NCBI RefSeq assembly: GCF_030730905.1
Contig: NZ_JAVAMP010000003.1
Span: 1 to 64,000, forward strand
Source: Chengkuizengella axinellae
GTDB taxonomy: Bacteria; Bacillota; Bacilli; Paenibacillales; KCTC-33759
Direction of reading: 5' to 3'
DNA: 64,000 bases
Made by a program: the position numbers and the translations under genes
Notes under the pieces: generated by a model
The model's input: the letters and a program-made list of their open reading frames with translations, nothing else
What the model was told of the DNA's origin: nothing
The model's database searches: none
Shown: positions 16,001-26,061 of the stretch, one piece after another
Position numbering within the stretch: position 1 is the first letter of the stretch
Layout of the letters: every line of letters starts with the position of its first letter

Positions 16001-16653
16001 GATTAGAACGTGATGAAAAACTCGATAGCCTAGATGATCAACGTAGAGATGTTGAACGTCATTATGATGATTTAGAAGATGCTTTTTTACGTTATGTGGA
16101 TGATATCAAAAACGGTGAAGTTGATTTGCAGGACGACAGGCTAGATATATATGCAGACGGTAATAAAAACATCTTAGATGATTTAGAGGATTTTGTAAAA
16201 GAATATAATGATACTCTTAGAGACTTAGAAGATACTCCTTCTAAACCATCAAGTAGTAAAGACGATGATGATTGGGACCATTACGAGGATAAATACGGTC
16301 CAGTTCGAGATACTCCGCGAAATCCACGAACAAACCCTAAAAAGGGTGGTGGTAAGAAGTATCATACTGGAGGTATTGGCGGTATTCAAAATTTTAGATT
16401 TGGCGATAGATTATTGCCTAACGAATTGCACGCTATAATCGAACAGGGTGAAACGATTCTACAGCCAAAACAAGTATCACAATTAGTGAACACACTTGGA
16501 GATAAACAAGCATCAAAGACGGTTAACAACTATTATGATTCTCTAATAAGACACGACGGTGATGTAAAACTAGAGGATCAAGCAGACATACAAACCTATT
16601 TCAACGAACAACAACTTGCAGCACAACGGTTAAAAGCAGGTGGTGATAGATAA
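13069..16653 (+). CDS. Tape measure protein
   Basis: The 1194-residue tape measure sets tail length and is the scaffold for the tube. The N-terminal ~120 residues are a coiled coil (TEMKTMSEEVKKSRRDF), followed by a conserved TMP region with hydrophobic helices at about 350-420, then more than 600 residues of acidic coiled coil. The C-terminus has a Gly-rich linker and GERFGDR-like text ending in ELHAIIEQGETILQPKQV, common in Firmicute tape measures. ATG 13069 abuts the frameshift gene stop. At about 1.5 angstrom per residue a tail of roughly 170-180 nm is expected from general knowledge of tape measures. Confidence 0.93.
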   Translation: MATDVGAIKAKLELDAQNFKTGIEKSKTEMKTMSEEVKKSRRDFQQLSKSLMDVGLGGREVRKIQTELRTTNPQILEKQLKLVEAQLRRVGADSKQIEKVKREIMDTQKETKKTEERFRGLETALAAMGTGYALQGMLRVINTLSNEAAQLAVSYEGLIEVSKALNHDTDTVTNAMDDLVARGFMSVQEASDALKTALATGYTLDESINLINALSDAAAYNRESHFAWGEAVVQAIRGIKSGNSTLTDAAGITTNLSVMYDRYAKTIGKSAATLTDAEKAQAAYNGMLEDGALFAGNADKAMEGYAGSQATFNQSLAMARAELGEAYMPVLQDIMETLKPIIKSFSEWTSENKATIASLTAGVVTVTALTAALTGLVTVVAILRAAFISLNIAMGPIGWTIAAISFLGITAGTLAYKSAADDTSESVWKFAKSQEELNQKLKESPLNNSAQNVKAMQEDIETINKLLEERAGLESEIAKEESKLIDQRNLEVIGDAYEQIEELDGLLSELGIDTPDEAQKTVERLTKAVEDSVHAILELKGAEIQQTASQARHVDEMKNLISTYDELTEKESLSSDQKQELRSVVEQLKDEYPTLLAQLDEEGKLHITNKDAIDELVDAEETMFKKKSEGLLNELEVMRTTTNEKLKLIRKQIFANQLLLESQPTTSDGLNLVLGLQQDQLSPEDRDNILIQQQKLKAEKDEVLNALAEIDKTIYSINSEDYLKLPEEDKKETKKTAGKSQSEIEADLRASNFQSSLSTTRYVSEMYNQTEEQQIEALEKLKTNHAKYLSENIDDERMIDLEIKRLKDESYEESFRNSVQWIERETYFKRLSLDEQLAAWQRVMERYEQGTEEREQAERELFRVEQEINDERIREAEEVERERVKTIEDSTDQVLRNIRKQEQAELDAIDRKRDKINDYYDEVFNEMDEEEYEYERKNLVDEIEKYSQSTSKEGMEKYADLKEQLRKLDLDEEKRLLRLERDEKLDSLDDQRRDVERHYDDLEDAFLRYVDDIKNGEVDLQDDRLDIYADGNKNILDDLEDFVKEYNDTLRDLEDTPSKPSSSKDDDDWDHYEDKYGPVRDTPRNPRTNPKKGGGKKYHTGGIGGIQNFRFGDRLLPNELHAIIEQGETILQPKQVSQLVNTLGDKQASKTVNNYYDSLIRHDGDVKLEDQADIQTYFNEQQLAAQRLKAGGDR

Positions 16654-17474
16654 TGAGATACTACGAAAACGGAGGGGGAACGATTGGAGGCGTTCCCTTT
16701 AAAAACTTAGGTTTAAAGCTAACCAAAGCTAATATCCCACTATTACCAGAGATCAAATCGACTGAGGAAGAAATACCAGGACTTGAAGGAGTTATTGATT
16801 TAGAAACTAAATACGGAGCTAGATTAATTGAATTAACATTTATATTAGTTGAAACGGATGAAGTATTATATCAAGTTGCTCTCCAAAACATAGCCAAAGT
16901 CATGAATATAAAAATCGGTTTGCAGCCTCTTGTATTGGATCGAGCAGGAGGAAAACGGTGGATGGTGAAGGTTAACGGAAACATACCGATTGAGAAACTA
17001 GCACAGATGGGAGAGTTCACCGTCCCATTTAAAGCACCTTTCCCATTTGCCGAGAGTGTGACAGATACGATGGAAGAAATAGACCTAAACGATGGGTATA
17101 TGTTAGGCATGAATTATCGACTAGATATGAGTCCTGAGAGTTATATCTTTGATGTTATCGATTCTAACACCTTTGATGTATTCCATGCAGGGAATCATGA
17201 GGTTGATCCAGTTATAAAGATATCAGGAACAGGTAGTGAAATCACACTTACAAATGATACAACAGCGCAGGGGTTACATTGGTCTGGAACTCTCAATGGT
17301 ACTTTAGAAATTGATTGTAAAAAGAAAAGAATCAAGTTTAATGATCAAAATGCATTTTATGATTTTAGCGGAACTTATCCGAAACTGATCGAGGGTGACA
17401 ATAGCATAACTATTACAGGAACTTCACTCAATTGTGAGGTTTCTTTTATTTTTAGGCACACTTACCTTTATTAA
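16653..17474 (+). CDS. Distal tail protein (Dit-like)
   Basis: A 273-residue protein in the Dit position directly after the tape measure (TAATG overlap). The N-terminal segment with LLPEIKSTEEEIPGLEGVIDLETKYGARLIELTF matches phage tail family proteins of siphophages; the C-terminal half is a beta-rich galectin-like region with NHEVDPVIKISGTG, typical of Dit. It forms the hexameric hub linking the tube to Tal and fibres. Confidence 0.88.
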   Translation: MRYYENGGGTIGGVPFKNLGLKLTKANIPLLPEIKSTEEEIPGLEGVIDLETKYGARLIELTFILVETDEVLYQVALQNIAKVMNIKIGLQPLVLDRAGGKRWMVKVNGNIPIEKLAQMGEFTVPFKAPFPFAESVTDTMEEIDLNDGYMLGMNYRLDMSPESYIFDVIDSNTFDVFHAGNHEVDPVIKISGTGSEITLTNDTTAQGLHWSGTLNGTLEIDCKKKRIKFNDQNAFYDFSGTYPKLIEGDNSITITGTSLNCEVSFIFRHTYLY

Positions 17475-17486
17475 GGAGGGGATAAC

Positions 17487-20400
17487 TTGGCATATAAAAC
17501 AATCAGTAATAAGTTGAACATTCAATTTGCTGAAGATATCAATGAAAACTTTGAACAAGTGGATCAAGATATAAAAAATTTGAAAAACCAACATGAAGGT
17601 GATAAACAAGAAGCAGATAACAAACAAACCGAACTTGATAACCGCCTTACTATTAGTCAAAGCAGTTTTGAATCAGAAATAAATCAATCTATTGAAAACC
17701 AACAATCAAGCTTAAATGAACGCATGACCGAAGTTGAACAAAAAGCAGCAGCTGATCAAACTGAATTAGATGAAAAGTTGACTGAAAGATTAGAAAATCA
17801 CGAAAACAGCACAACAGCTCATAAAGCAGAAGATATTGAGTATAGCGGTTCAGTAACAGGAGCCGATGATGTAAAAAAAGCTTTAGAGTGGCTAAAAACA
17901 CAAACAGACAACGTTATAGCTCAAGGTGGAAATGATAATACAGAAGTTGTTGATTTAAGACTTGGGGCAGATAATCAAGTCAGAGAGACAGCAGGAAATC
18001 TATCTCGTGAAATCCATCAAAAAACGATTGAACATGATGCACAAATCCCTGCTATTGCTCATGCAAAAGCCGAAATAGTGAGAAACTCAACTCACTCAGG
18101 TTTCTTGAATTTAAGCGATTTTGATTTAAGCGAACCAAATAAAATTAAGATTTTAAAGGATGAGGTTGCTTACGTAAATGGTTATGAAATTAAGATCCCA
18201 AAAGATACAGTCATAGAACTAGAAGAAGCACCAACAGAGGGATCAAGGGATGATCTTATATTTTTAGAAGCTTGGTTTGAAAATCAGTATGAATTGAGTT
18301 GGAGAATTAGAACGGTTGCAGGGGTGGATTTTAAGACTTATCCATCAGGTCTTGGAAGATACAATACAACTGTTCTAGTGCAGGGATCAAATTCAAGTGT
18401 GGTAAATTTTAATGCGGATTACTATAACTATTTTTACACTCCCCACGATTCAGAAATAACAGGTAATACAGGAAAAAATGCTCTTGCAGTAGATAAAGGC
18501 ATATACGTTGCGGGTGATGGGACACAAGAATCAAAAGGCCTACTCCAAACAGCAGACGGTTATGTCTATGCTATCCCTATGTTTCGTATAAAACGTCGAA
18601 GCAGCGGTGGATATAGCGTTGAGAATGTGAATGGGGCTAGGGAGTATGTGCGTTTTTCAGTACAATATGGAGAATATGACACAGGGGACACACAAACAAT
18701 TATAGTTCATACGAATGTAGAGAAATTGAAAGTTGGAGATAAGTTAAATTTTAGGGATGGGGACAAAACCTTTTTTACGATATTAGAAATAAACGGTTCT
18801 GATGTAACTGTATTCGTAAATGAAGGAACATACACAGCAGGGTCACCAACTCTTACTGATAACTTTAATACGATACCAGATCGTCCAGACAACTTATATT
18901 ACAACATCATAGATCAACGTGACATCATAGACCTAAGACACAAAGTTAGCTTAATAGGTGTAGATTACAATAAAGTCATGAACGAAGAATTTAACCGTTT
19001 ATTGAGTGGGGAAAACGGGAATGTTGAGATGGTTAAAGAGTATTTTGGATTGCAGAAAGCACCGAGTTATGCTGAGGTACAGCAAGATAGTTATCCTTAT
19101 GTGGTTGAGAATTTAGCACCACCAATGACCGATGTTAACTATGGTAATACTAGCTTTGGTTCAGGAAGTAATTTAGAAAATACGTGGATTGATGGAAGAT
19201 TGAGGGTTTGGAATAACGATCAAAGTTATTATGGAAGAGGATTTAAAATTCCAATAACAGCAGGAAAGGAATACACATTTTCGGCAAAAAGCAACCATAA
19301 TGGAAGAACTCCTAAAATAAGCTTACACAATGAACCTACTGACTTAAATAACAATTTGTATGCCAATAAACAGGTTCCTTCTGAATGGAGCTATACATTT
19401 ACAGCGGTAAGTGACTATTTATATGTTCTATTCAAACAATCTTCATCTAATCGTGATGACTTCGTTGAATTTTGGGATATTCAAATTACAAAAGGTAATC
19501 AACCTAATCCAATATTTGTTCCAAGTGGCAAATGGTATCTACCATACGATTACGCAAATCAAGATACTAACACACGTTTTGATCTAACAGACCAAAAACG
19601 TACCCTTTCCGATGCTCAAACCTCTCAAAAAGTGTCGGATAAAATAGAAGTTTTATCCAACGAGCATTTACCTCATATTGAGGTTATGCAAAGCGTTGAA
19701 GGTGTTTGGACAGCAGGAGATACGATTACGGTTAAATGCAAAGATGGGATAGTGAGTGGTGTGATAGATGAAGATACTGCTTTAGCAAAACTCTTAGAAA
19801 CACCTTCTAACACAACAATAATTGTCGATGATGTCAGTAAATTAACTGTTGGAGATAAGATAAAAGCTTATACTTTTGGGTGGTCTACTCCTAGTGCAGA
19901 TGTAAGCATTGTTTCTATTGATTCTAATACAAATACAGTAACAATTAGTTCTTCGTTAATCGGATGGCTTAGTTCTTCTGATAGAACTTATATAATAGAA
20001 ACCACAGCAGACACATCAACACCAAACGTCAAAGCTGACGGAATAAACGGAACATGGTCAGATTTAGCAACAAGTGAAGCAACATACACCATAGACACAG
20101 TACCAGCGGACAACACAGCAGATATTTTGATTGAGTACAGTGTTAACTATGCAGGAGGACAAGGAATTGAACATGTACCAACACAAGTTTTACAAGGTGA
20201 AGTGAATGGACAGAAGTTAGTTAAAAATGATGATGATGGGATTGTGACGATTAGGGCTAATTTTGAGGGGAAAAATCAAGGCGATACAGACTTAAATCCT
20301 CATAAAGCATATAGAGGTGGTGAAATTCACCTTAAATCTCCCGATCAATTTACTGCTGAAATGCCTACTAACGATAGTTGGGCAGGGTATAATAACTTAT

Positions 20401-22613
20401 TACAACTAAATTCAAATACAGCAAATACACAATATTCTTCAGATGGGGAAATTCCACAACAACTGTTCTCCTTCAACATCCTCCGAGCCATCCAAGATAA
20501 ACTAGGTGAAGGATTTTTTGAAGGTTGCGTGACGATTGAGGATAAGGTGCAGAGGGCAAAGGATGGAATTTATAAATTCAGTATAGAATGGTACGGCTAT
20601 GGTGAAAATCCTAACGGTAATACAGCAAACCTAAAAATGTTCAGAACGGATACAAACGATTATAATTCAGCTTTAGCGACACATTCATCCAGTATAGTTT
20701 CTATGCTCAATATAGGTATTGTGGAAACTAATTCAACAAATAAAATATCTAATGCTATAGATCAAAACGGTTTTGTCCACTTCCTAGCCTACACTGATCC
20801 AAGTGACGGAGTAACCCCAAGCACCATTTACACTGATTACGTAGAGTTAGAATTACAAATTGATGTATCAGAACTTGGATATGATGTGTTAGTTCCTGAA
20901 GAACCGTTTCCAGTGTTGAGTGAGAATTTATTGACTCAGAATCAAGCGTTTCCTGTGGATTTGGATGGATTCTCTACAAATTATGCTCAGAATATTACCA
21001 TTGACTCACTTGGAATATTGAAAGTTGAAACTAATGATACGCTTAGTTATGGGGGAACACAAACGGACTACTATAAGGTTGAACCAAACACGTATTACAC
21101 AGCATCTGTATGGCTTAAAGGGGATTCAACAAAAGTTAACTTAGCACTTGCTTTTTACAACGATTCACACATTAGCAGTTATAATGGAGACATGTACGAT
21201 TTAAACGCTGAATGGACACAGTACGTATTTTCAGCGTTGAGTCCAAATGATACAACTAGACTTAGGTTTGATATTTTAGGACGAGAAAAACAATCAACAA
21301 CTATGTACCTCAAAAACCTAAAACTAGAAAAAGGCATCAATCCTAACCCAACATGGACACCAGGACGAAAATCTAAACAGACGTTAAACTATCTCGGTAA
21401 AACAATTAGGGATAACCAAACGATACCTCACAAGTTATACTCAAAAAGTGTAGCAGACATATCAACGCTTACACCACAAGACTTTTCAGATGCTGATGAA
21501 GTATCACAATTTGACTATGACAACATAGGCAAGCAAAACGGTGTACTATTGTCAAAGTCAACAAATATAACTGGTGAAACAATGTGCTTGATTGCTGAGT
21601 TTGATTTATCAAAAGATAATCTATCACTTAGCAACCTAAAAGAATTACTCCGTAAAATCACCGTTTTATCGGTTGCCAGTGGTGAAGGTGATAATGATGG
21701 ATTAACTTATGGGTTAACAATGAGTATTTGGGATAGTATAGCTGAGGAATGGTGGGTAGGAACTAACAAAACTAATTCAGATAATTTACCGTCTACAATT
21801 TCACAAAGTCTTAATAGAGTGGATGATGATGGATCTAGTTTTTACAATGTATATCGTAAAATTACCAACAATCAAAAAGTTTACATCTTAGTCCATAGCA
21901 CTCACCCAGCATCAGCAGATAATGACAGCATCGTATACACCGACTATATCAAACTAGATGTTGAACTATCTGAGGAAGTGGACTATCAAAAAGCTAATGT
22001 AATCAAAGTCCGTAAGGAAACCAAAGAAATTAAAATGGAATATCCGATTACAAGCCACAGAACAGGCGTGACCGACAATGTGGCTCTTTGGTATGAGTAT
22101 GTTCCGTATGTAGGGTTAGATACTAAAGAGGGGAAAGTATTAGCTACTTCAGACTTTGTACTAGTGACTAATAGAGGTACAGGCTTATATGTAGAAGATG
22201 AAATAAACTTCTCTGATAATGGGAATATAATAACTACCTACTTACCTAAAGGCAGTGATATTAGCGATCATTTATTTTTGAATGAAATCATTAAATTAAC
22301 TAGTCCGACATCTGGAACAAGTGGTCTTATGCCTACTGTAATGCTACCTATTATAAATTCATATAGATTATCAAACAATGCTTTCATAGGAGATACAACC
22401 AAAGACTTACCATCTGTATACACTGAAGATTTGGCATCTGCTATTCCGCATTTGGGGGTACTATATGGACTAGTTAATATAGAAGGGGAAATCTATCTTC
22501 GTATTAAAACAAATTATAGAACCGATACAATTGTTATAACAGGGGCATCAAGCTCAGAATCTGATACAGCAGATTACAAAGTTAAAGGCAACATCTTAAT
22601 CAAGGAGGTGTAA
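17487..22613 (+). CDS. Large baseplate / tail fibre protein
   Basis: A 1708-residue structural protein from TTG 17487 behind AAGGAGGGG. The first ~110 residues form a coiled coil rich in Gln, Glu and Asn; residues ~150-480 match a conserved phage domain (LIFLEAWFENQYELSWRI, then MFRIKRRSSGG, NLYYNIIDQRDIIDLRH) resembling DUF4815. The rest holds repeated beta-sandwich modules: two carbohydrate-binding-like modules (around 560-690 and 1150-1290), and two copies of a module ending in YTDYVELELQI and YTDYIKLDVEL. This suggests a modular cell-wall or glycan-binding fibre. It probably determines host range. Confidence 0.8.
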   Translation: MAYKTISNKLNIQFAEDINENFEQVDQDIKNLKNQHEGDKQEADNKQTELDNRLTISQSSFESEINQSIENQQSSLNERMTEVEQKAAADQTELDEKLTERLENHENSTTAHKAEDIEYSGSVTGADDVKKALEWLKTQTDNVIAQGGNDNTEVVDLRLGADNQVRETAGNLSREIHQKTIEHDAQIPAIAHAKAEIVRNSTHSGFLNLSDFDLSEPNKIKILKDEVAYVNGYEIKIPKDTVIELEEAPTEGSRDDLIFLEAWFENQYELSWRIRTVAGVDFKTYPSGLGRYNTTVLVQGSNSSVVNFNADYYNYFYTPHDSEITGNTGKNALAVDKGIYVAGDGTQESKGLLQTADGYVYAIPMFRIKRRSSGGYSVENVNGAREYVRFSVQYGEYDTGDTQTIIVHTNVEKLKVGDKLNFRDGDKTFFTILEINGSDVTVFVNEGTYTAGSPTLTDNFNTIPDRPDNLYYNIIDQRDIIDLRHKVSLIGVDYNKVMNEEFNRLLSGENGNVEMVKEYFGLQKAPSYAEVQQDSYPYVVENLAPPMTDVNYGNTSFGSGSNLENTWIDGRLRVWNNDQSYYGRGFKIPITAGKEYTFSAKSNHNGRTPKISLHNEPTDLNNNLYANKQVPSEWSYTFTAVSDYLYVLFKQSSSNRDDFVEFWDIQITKGNQPNPIFVPSGKWYLPYDYANQDTNTRFDLTDQKRTLSDAQTSQKVSDKIEVLSNEHLPHIEVMQSVEGVWTAGDTITVKCKDGIVSGVIDEDTALAKLLETPSNTTIIVDDVSKLTVGDKIKAYTFGWSTPSADVSIVSIDSNTNTVTISSSLIGWLSSSDRTYIIETTADTSTPNVKADGINGTWSDLATSEATYTIDTVPADNTADILIEYSVNYAGGQGIEHVPTQVLQGEVNGQKLVKNDDDGIVTIRANFEGKNQGDTDLNPHKAYRGGEIHLKSPDQFTAEMPTNDSWAGYNNLLQLNSNTANTQYSSDGEIPQQLFSFNILRAIQDKLGEGFFEGCVTIEDKVQRAKDGIYKFSIEWYGYGENPNGNTANLKMFRTDTNDYNSALATHSSSIVSMLNIGIVETNSTNKISNAIDQNGFVHFLAYTDPSDGVTPSTIYTDYVELELQIDVSELGYDVLVPEEPFPVLSENLLTQNQAFPVDLDGFSTNYAQNITIDSLGILKVETNDTLSYGGTQTDYYKVEPNTYYTASVWLKGDSTKVNLALAFYNDSHISSYNGDMYDLNAEWTQYVFSALSPNDTTRLRFDILGREKQSTTMYLKNLKLEKGINPNPTWTPGRKSKQTLNYLGKTIRDNQTIPHKLYSKSVADISTLTPQDFSDADEVSQFDYDNIGKQNGVLLSKSTNITGETMCLIAEFDLSKDNLSLSNLKELLRKITVLSVASGEGDNDGLTYGLTMSIWDSIAEEWWVGTNKTNSDNLPSTISQSLNRVDDDGSSFYNVYRKITNNQKVYILVHSTHPASADNDSIVYTDYIKLDVELSEEVDYQKANVIKVRKETKEIKMEYPITSHRTGVTDNVALWYEYVPYVGLDTKEGKVLATSDFVLVTNRGTGLYVEDEINFSDNGNIITTYLPKGSDISDHLFLNEIIKLTSPTSGTSGLMPTVMLPIINSYRLSNNAFIGDTTKDLPSVYTEDLASAIPHLGVLYGLVNIEGEIYLRIKTNYRTDTIVITGASSSESDTADYKVKGNILIKEV

Positions 22614-22615
22614 AG

Positions 22616-23476
22616 TTGGATAAAGTAATCATAAGCAGATCAACTAAAAAGGTTGTGGCTCTGAATAGGAGTCCACAGCCTTTTGAATATGCAGTCGAAA
22701 ATGTTTATACCGAAGGTGCAACGAAAACAATCCATCATAACGAACAGCATCAGAAGTTTGACGATGAAGGTAATACGTTATATCTCCTTCCTCAACCGCA
22801 AATAGAAATCAATGAAACATTCACAAAAACAATAGAAACTACTGAAATTACAGACGATCCAGTTATGACGATTCAAACGGTTCAAATACCTAAACTTGAC
22901 GATGATGGCAACCAAAAAACATATGAAAAGACGGTTAGAGGTGAAACTGTTGAAGTCACCGAGGATCCAGTAATTGATCGAATCTATAATGAAGAAACCG
23001 AAGAATACGAAGAGATTCACAAAACAGATGAGGATGGAAATTCCCTCTATTGGGGGCAAGTACCTACTGGTCAAATGATTCCTATGTTTACAACCCAACA
23101 AGTCGAAGTCCATAAGTCGGATGAAGCAGGAAACCAACTCTATTACAAAACATTTGAGGAAATTACTACAACCTATGAAGATCAACCACCCCTTGAAATT
23201 ATAGAGGATCATGAAGAATGGACAGAAGAACTAGAACTTGCCTTTGAAGAAAAACAGGTTCCAGAAGTAGTAAGCTTTAAAACTCATATGACTGAGTTTG
23301 ATGAAAATGACATATTTGAAATTCAATCAAGACCTGTACCAAAAAGTGAAACTGATATTTTAGGTGAGCAGATCGTGGAAAAGGACATTCAAATTATGCA
23401 GGTAGAAAGTTTGAATCAAACACTAGGACAGCAGATTGTTGAACTTGATATTAGATTGATGCAAGGAGGGCTATAA
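22616..23476 (+). CDS. Acidic baseplate protein with internal D-x-G-N-x-L-Y repeats
   Basis: A 286-residue acidic protein from TTG 22616, with AAGGAGGTG just before it. It contains four similar segments: DDEGNTLYLL, DDDGNQKTYE, DEDGNSLYWG and DEAGNQLYYK, separated by Glu/Thr-rich stretches. The C-terminal 40 residues hold two copies of an EQIVEKDIQIMQ/QQIVELDIRLMQ helix, like the C-termini of XkdW-type proteins. It is followed by an XkdX gene with one-base overlap, so it probably belongs to the fibre or receptor-binding tip. Exact function unknown. Confidence 0.65.
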   Translation: MDKVIISRSTKKVVALNRSPQPFEYAVENVYTEGATKTIHHNEQHQKFDDEGNTLYLLPQPQIEINETFTKTIETTEITDDPVMTIQTVQIPKLDDDGNQKTYEKTVRGETVEVTEDPVIDRIYNEETEEYEEIHKTDEDGNSLYWGQVPTGQMIPMFTTQQVEVHKSDEAGNQLYYKTFEEITTTYEDQPPLEIIEDHEEWTEELELAFEEKQVPEVVSFKTHMTEFDENDIFEIQSRPVPKSETDILGEQIVEKDIQIMQVESLNQTLGQQIVELDIRLMQGGL

Positions 23477-23613
23477 TGACTAACTTTGAACGAGTAAAAA
23501 TGTACTTTGAGAAAGGTTGGGCGACAATCCAACAAGTGAAGCTTTATGTACAGTTTGAGAGGATTACTGAAACTGAGTTTTTAGAGATTACTGGAGAAGA
23601 ATACGTTGAGTAA
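23476..23613 (+). CDS. XkdX family small phage protein
   Basis: 45 residues from ATG 23476 (overlapping the preceding TAA) to TAA 23611. The pattern FERVKMYFEKGWATIQQVKLYVQ then ITETEFLEITGEEYVE is that of XkdX proteins encoded beside baseplate genes in PBSX-like and other Firmicute phages. Its function is not established. Confidence 0.8.
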   Translation: MTNFERVKMYFEKGWATIQQVKLYVQFERITETEFLEITGEEYVE

Positions 23614-23661
23614 TCATCCAATAAAACACAGAATTTATGGGATAAAAAGTGAGGTGAGTAA

Positions 23662-26061
23662 ATGGATAGTGATAAATACTTAATTGTGCTTGATAGACAA
23701 GAGAAGCCTTTAGGTTACTTAACAAAAGCAATAAATGTAGAAGTGAGGGAGCGCCTTAATCAAGAGGTGCTTCTTTCTTTTGAAATCCCACTAGATGATG
23801 ATGAAACAAACCATCTTGAACATGAAGGGTATATCACTTGTGAAAGTAAAAAATACATTATAAAAAGTATTGAGCCATCATCTAATCAATCAACTAGATA
23901 TCAAGTGCAATGTACACATGTATATATCGAGATGCTTGATGAATACATTGACCGAACAATTGAGTTAATACCCGGCACTTGCCAAGAAGCAGCTGAAGAA
24001 ATATTACTAGATTCTGAGTTTACTCTTAGTCATGTTGACGTATCTGGATCAAAAGATATTGAAATCTCTGAAATATCCGTTTTAAAGGCGTTACAAAACA
24101 TTCGTGAAAAATGGGACTGTGATCTATGGTTTAATAATCGGAATGTTTATTTAGGTAAAAAAGGGATAAATAAAGGGGTTGAAATCCGATATGGCAAAAA
24201 TCTGAAAGCTCTTAGGAGTCCATCATCTTCAAACGATGTCATTACAAGACTCTATATTTATGGTCAAGATGGATTAACGATTGAGAGTGAAAATAACGGT
24301 CTGAAGTACATTGATTCACCTAATATCGGTTTGTACCGTAAACCAAAAATAGCAAGCGTTAAGTTAAACGATATTACCGATCCAGTAGAGTTGCTAGAAG
24401 AAGGGGCGAAGTATTTAAGGAAACATGACACGATCCAAGTTTCATATCAAGTTGATTTTGTTGAACTAGCCAAGCAAGGATATGAAGGTGAGGACATCGA
24501 GTTAGGGGATGAATTGACACTCACTCATTTACCACTTAATTTACAAACCATAGGGGCGAGAGTTGTTGAATATGTCCGTTATCCATTTGCACCTAAGCTT
24601 GGGTATATCACTTTATCATCATTCGTAGAGAGCACCATTGATGACTATGTGAGTTTGAAAAAAAGACAGGGAAGTTTTGAGGAATATTCGGATAAAAGGA
24701 ATGTTGAATACTCAGAGACAAAGAAGAAAGTTGATAATGGCGAAATCTATATCAAAGATAAATATGGTCAAGTTGTGGTTAATGAAGAAGGTTTAAATTT
24801 AGAGGAAATTGCAGGCTTTGGTATTATCCAAGGTGGAACAATTAGCATAGAAAACAGGAGTCAGGAACCTGTAATTACTACCACAGTAACATCTACTAAT
24901 AACAACGTGTTTAATGATGAAATCTTAACTCTGGCAGATACAAGTGGATTACCTGAGTCTTATAGTGGAAAGGATTATTTCATTAGAATACCAATCGATG
25001 AAGATTTCTATATTGAACCACATGATCGTGTATTTAGTGGAGGGATTATTGGTAGACTGACAGAGAATTTTTTTGTTACGTGGACGGGGAAGAATGGAAA
25101 TAAACTGACTGGAGCAAAAATTTACTGGCAAAGCATATTTGATTCAAGCCATACACTGAGATTGACTAGAATACGTTCAGGACTTACATTTAGTAAATTC
25201 GTAAGACCAAGAGCTGATGTTGTTGTTTCAGATATGGCTGTTATTATGCCTAATCAATCTAAACATGTTATACAGGGGAAAAGGTTTGATAATCAATTAT
25301 TTGGTTGTGGCATGTATGATTTTGATGGTTGGGAGTATAGAAAGCTATACGTTAATTCTGATTTAGAAATTAAATATGAATCAGAGGGAACCAGTGGCGG
25401 TGGATTGGAATACCCATCAAATCCTCCTGACGGTTCTCTTAGATTAGGGTATATGCTAGTAGGATATGGTTTTGAATCTCCTGACGGTGATCTAAGTATT
25501 GAAAAAACATATAATTCAGATGGAAGTCCCGCATTCAAAGAACGCATATACCATGATAATAGGTATAGGGATGAAAGGCTTATTAGAGCAAGTGACAACG
25601 AATTAGCTTTTGGTGGAACTCCTTATGGTAGCGAGATTATTAATGTGAACACTTCAAACTATCAGACATATTATATAAATCTTGGAAAAGGAAAAAGAAG
25701 CGCTAGTGTATCAATCACTAGAACTGATGGTTCAGAGTTTGATAATTATTCGTATGGTGCTAATTTAGTCATAGGACGGAAGGCGGCAAATAACGCAGAT
25801 AATCTAGGGCGTTCTATATGGGGTACTTACGTTGATTCAAGCGGAAACGCTGGACAAGTCACTGGAAGGAGGCAGGATAACTATACACAGTATATCCTTG
25901 ATTCGAAAGTGTTCGGTAAAAGTTACACGTATTTATATGATGCTGACTTAATGCCGCACCCTGAAGAACCAGAGACTATATCATTGAAACTTACGTTTTA
26001 CAATCGTTCTTCATCAAGCACAGAAAACTTTGATTTAAAAATAACTTGGCATGCTTTATAG
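23662..26061 (+). CDS. Tail-associated (Tal-like) minor structural protein
   Basis: A 799-residue protein. The first ~340 residues match the conserved N-terminal half of phage minor structural / prophage endopeptidase tail proteins (LIVLDRQEKPLGYL, RERLNQEVLLSFEIPL, TRYQVQCTHVYIEMLDEYI, DLWFNNRNVYLGKKG, ITRLYIYGQDGL). These fold as the gp27-like baseplate hub. The C-terminal half is beta-rich and unlike endopeptidases I know; it may be a tip or glycan-binding region. The order after the fibre gene is a little unusual, as Tal usually follows Dit directly. Confidence 0.82.
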   Translation: MDSDKYLIVLDRQEKPLGYLTKAINVEVRERLNQEVLLSFEIPLDDDETNHLEHEGYITCESKKYIIKSIEPSSNQSTRYQVQCTHVYIEMLDEYIDRTIELIPGTCQEAAEEILLDSEFTLSHVDVSGSKDIEISEISVLKALQNIREKWDCDLWFNNRNVYLGKKGINKGVEIRYGKNLKALRSPSSSNDVITRLYIYGQDGLTIESENNGLKYIDSPNIGLYRKPKIASVKLNDITDPVELLEEGAKYLRKHDTIQVSYQVDFVELAKQGYEGEDIELGDELTLTHLPLNLQTIGARVVEYVRYPFAPKLGYITLSSFVESTIDDYVSLKKRQGSFEEYSDKRNVEYSETKKKVDNGEIYIKDKYGQVVVNEEGLNLEEIAGFGIIQGGTISIENRSQEPVITTTVTSTNNNVFNDEILTLADTSGLPESYSGKDYFIRIPIDEDFYIEPHDRVFSGGIIGRLTENFFVTWTGKNGNKLTGAKIYWQSIFDSSHTLRLTRIRSGLTFSKFVRPRADVVVSDMAVIMPNQSKHVIQGKRFDNQLFGCGMYDFDGWEYRKLYVNSDLEIKYESEGTSGGGLEYPSNPPDGSLRLGYMLVGYGFESPDGDLSIEKTYNSDGSPAFKERIYHDNRYRDERLIRASDNELAFGGTPYGSEIINVNTSNYQTYYINLGKGKRSASVSITRTDGSEFDNYSYGANLVIGRKAANNADNLGRSIWGTYVDSSGNAGQVTGRRQDNYTQYILDSKVFGKSYTYLYDADLMPHPEEPETISLKLTFYNRSSSSTENFDLKITWHAL

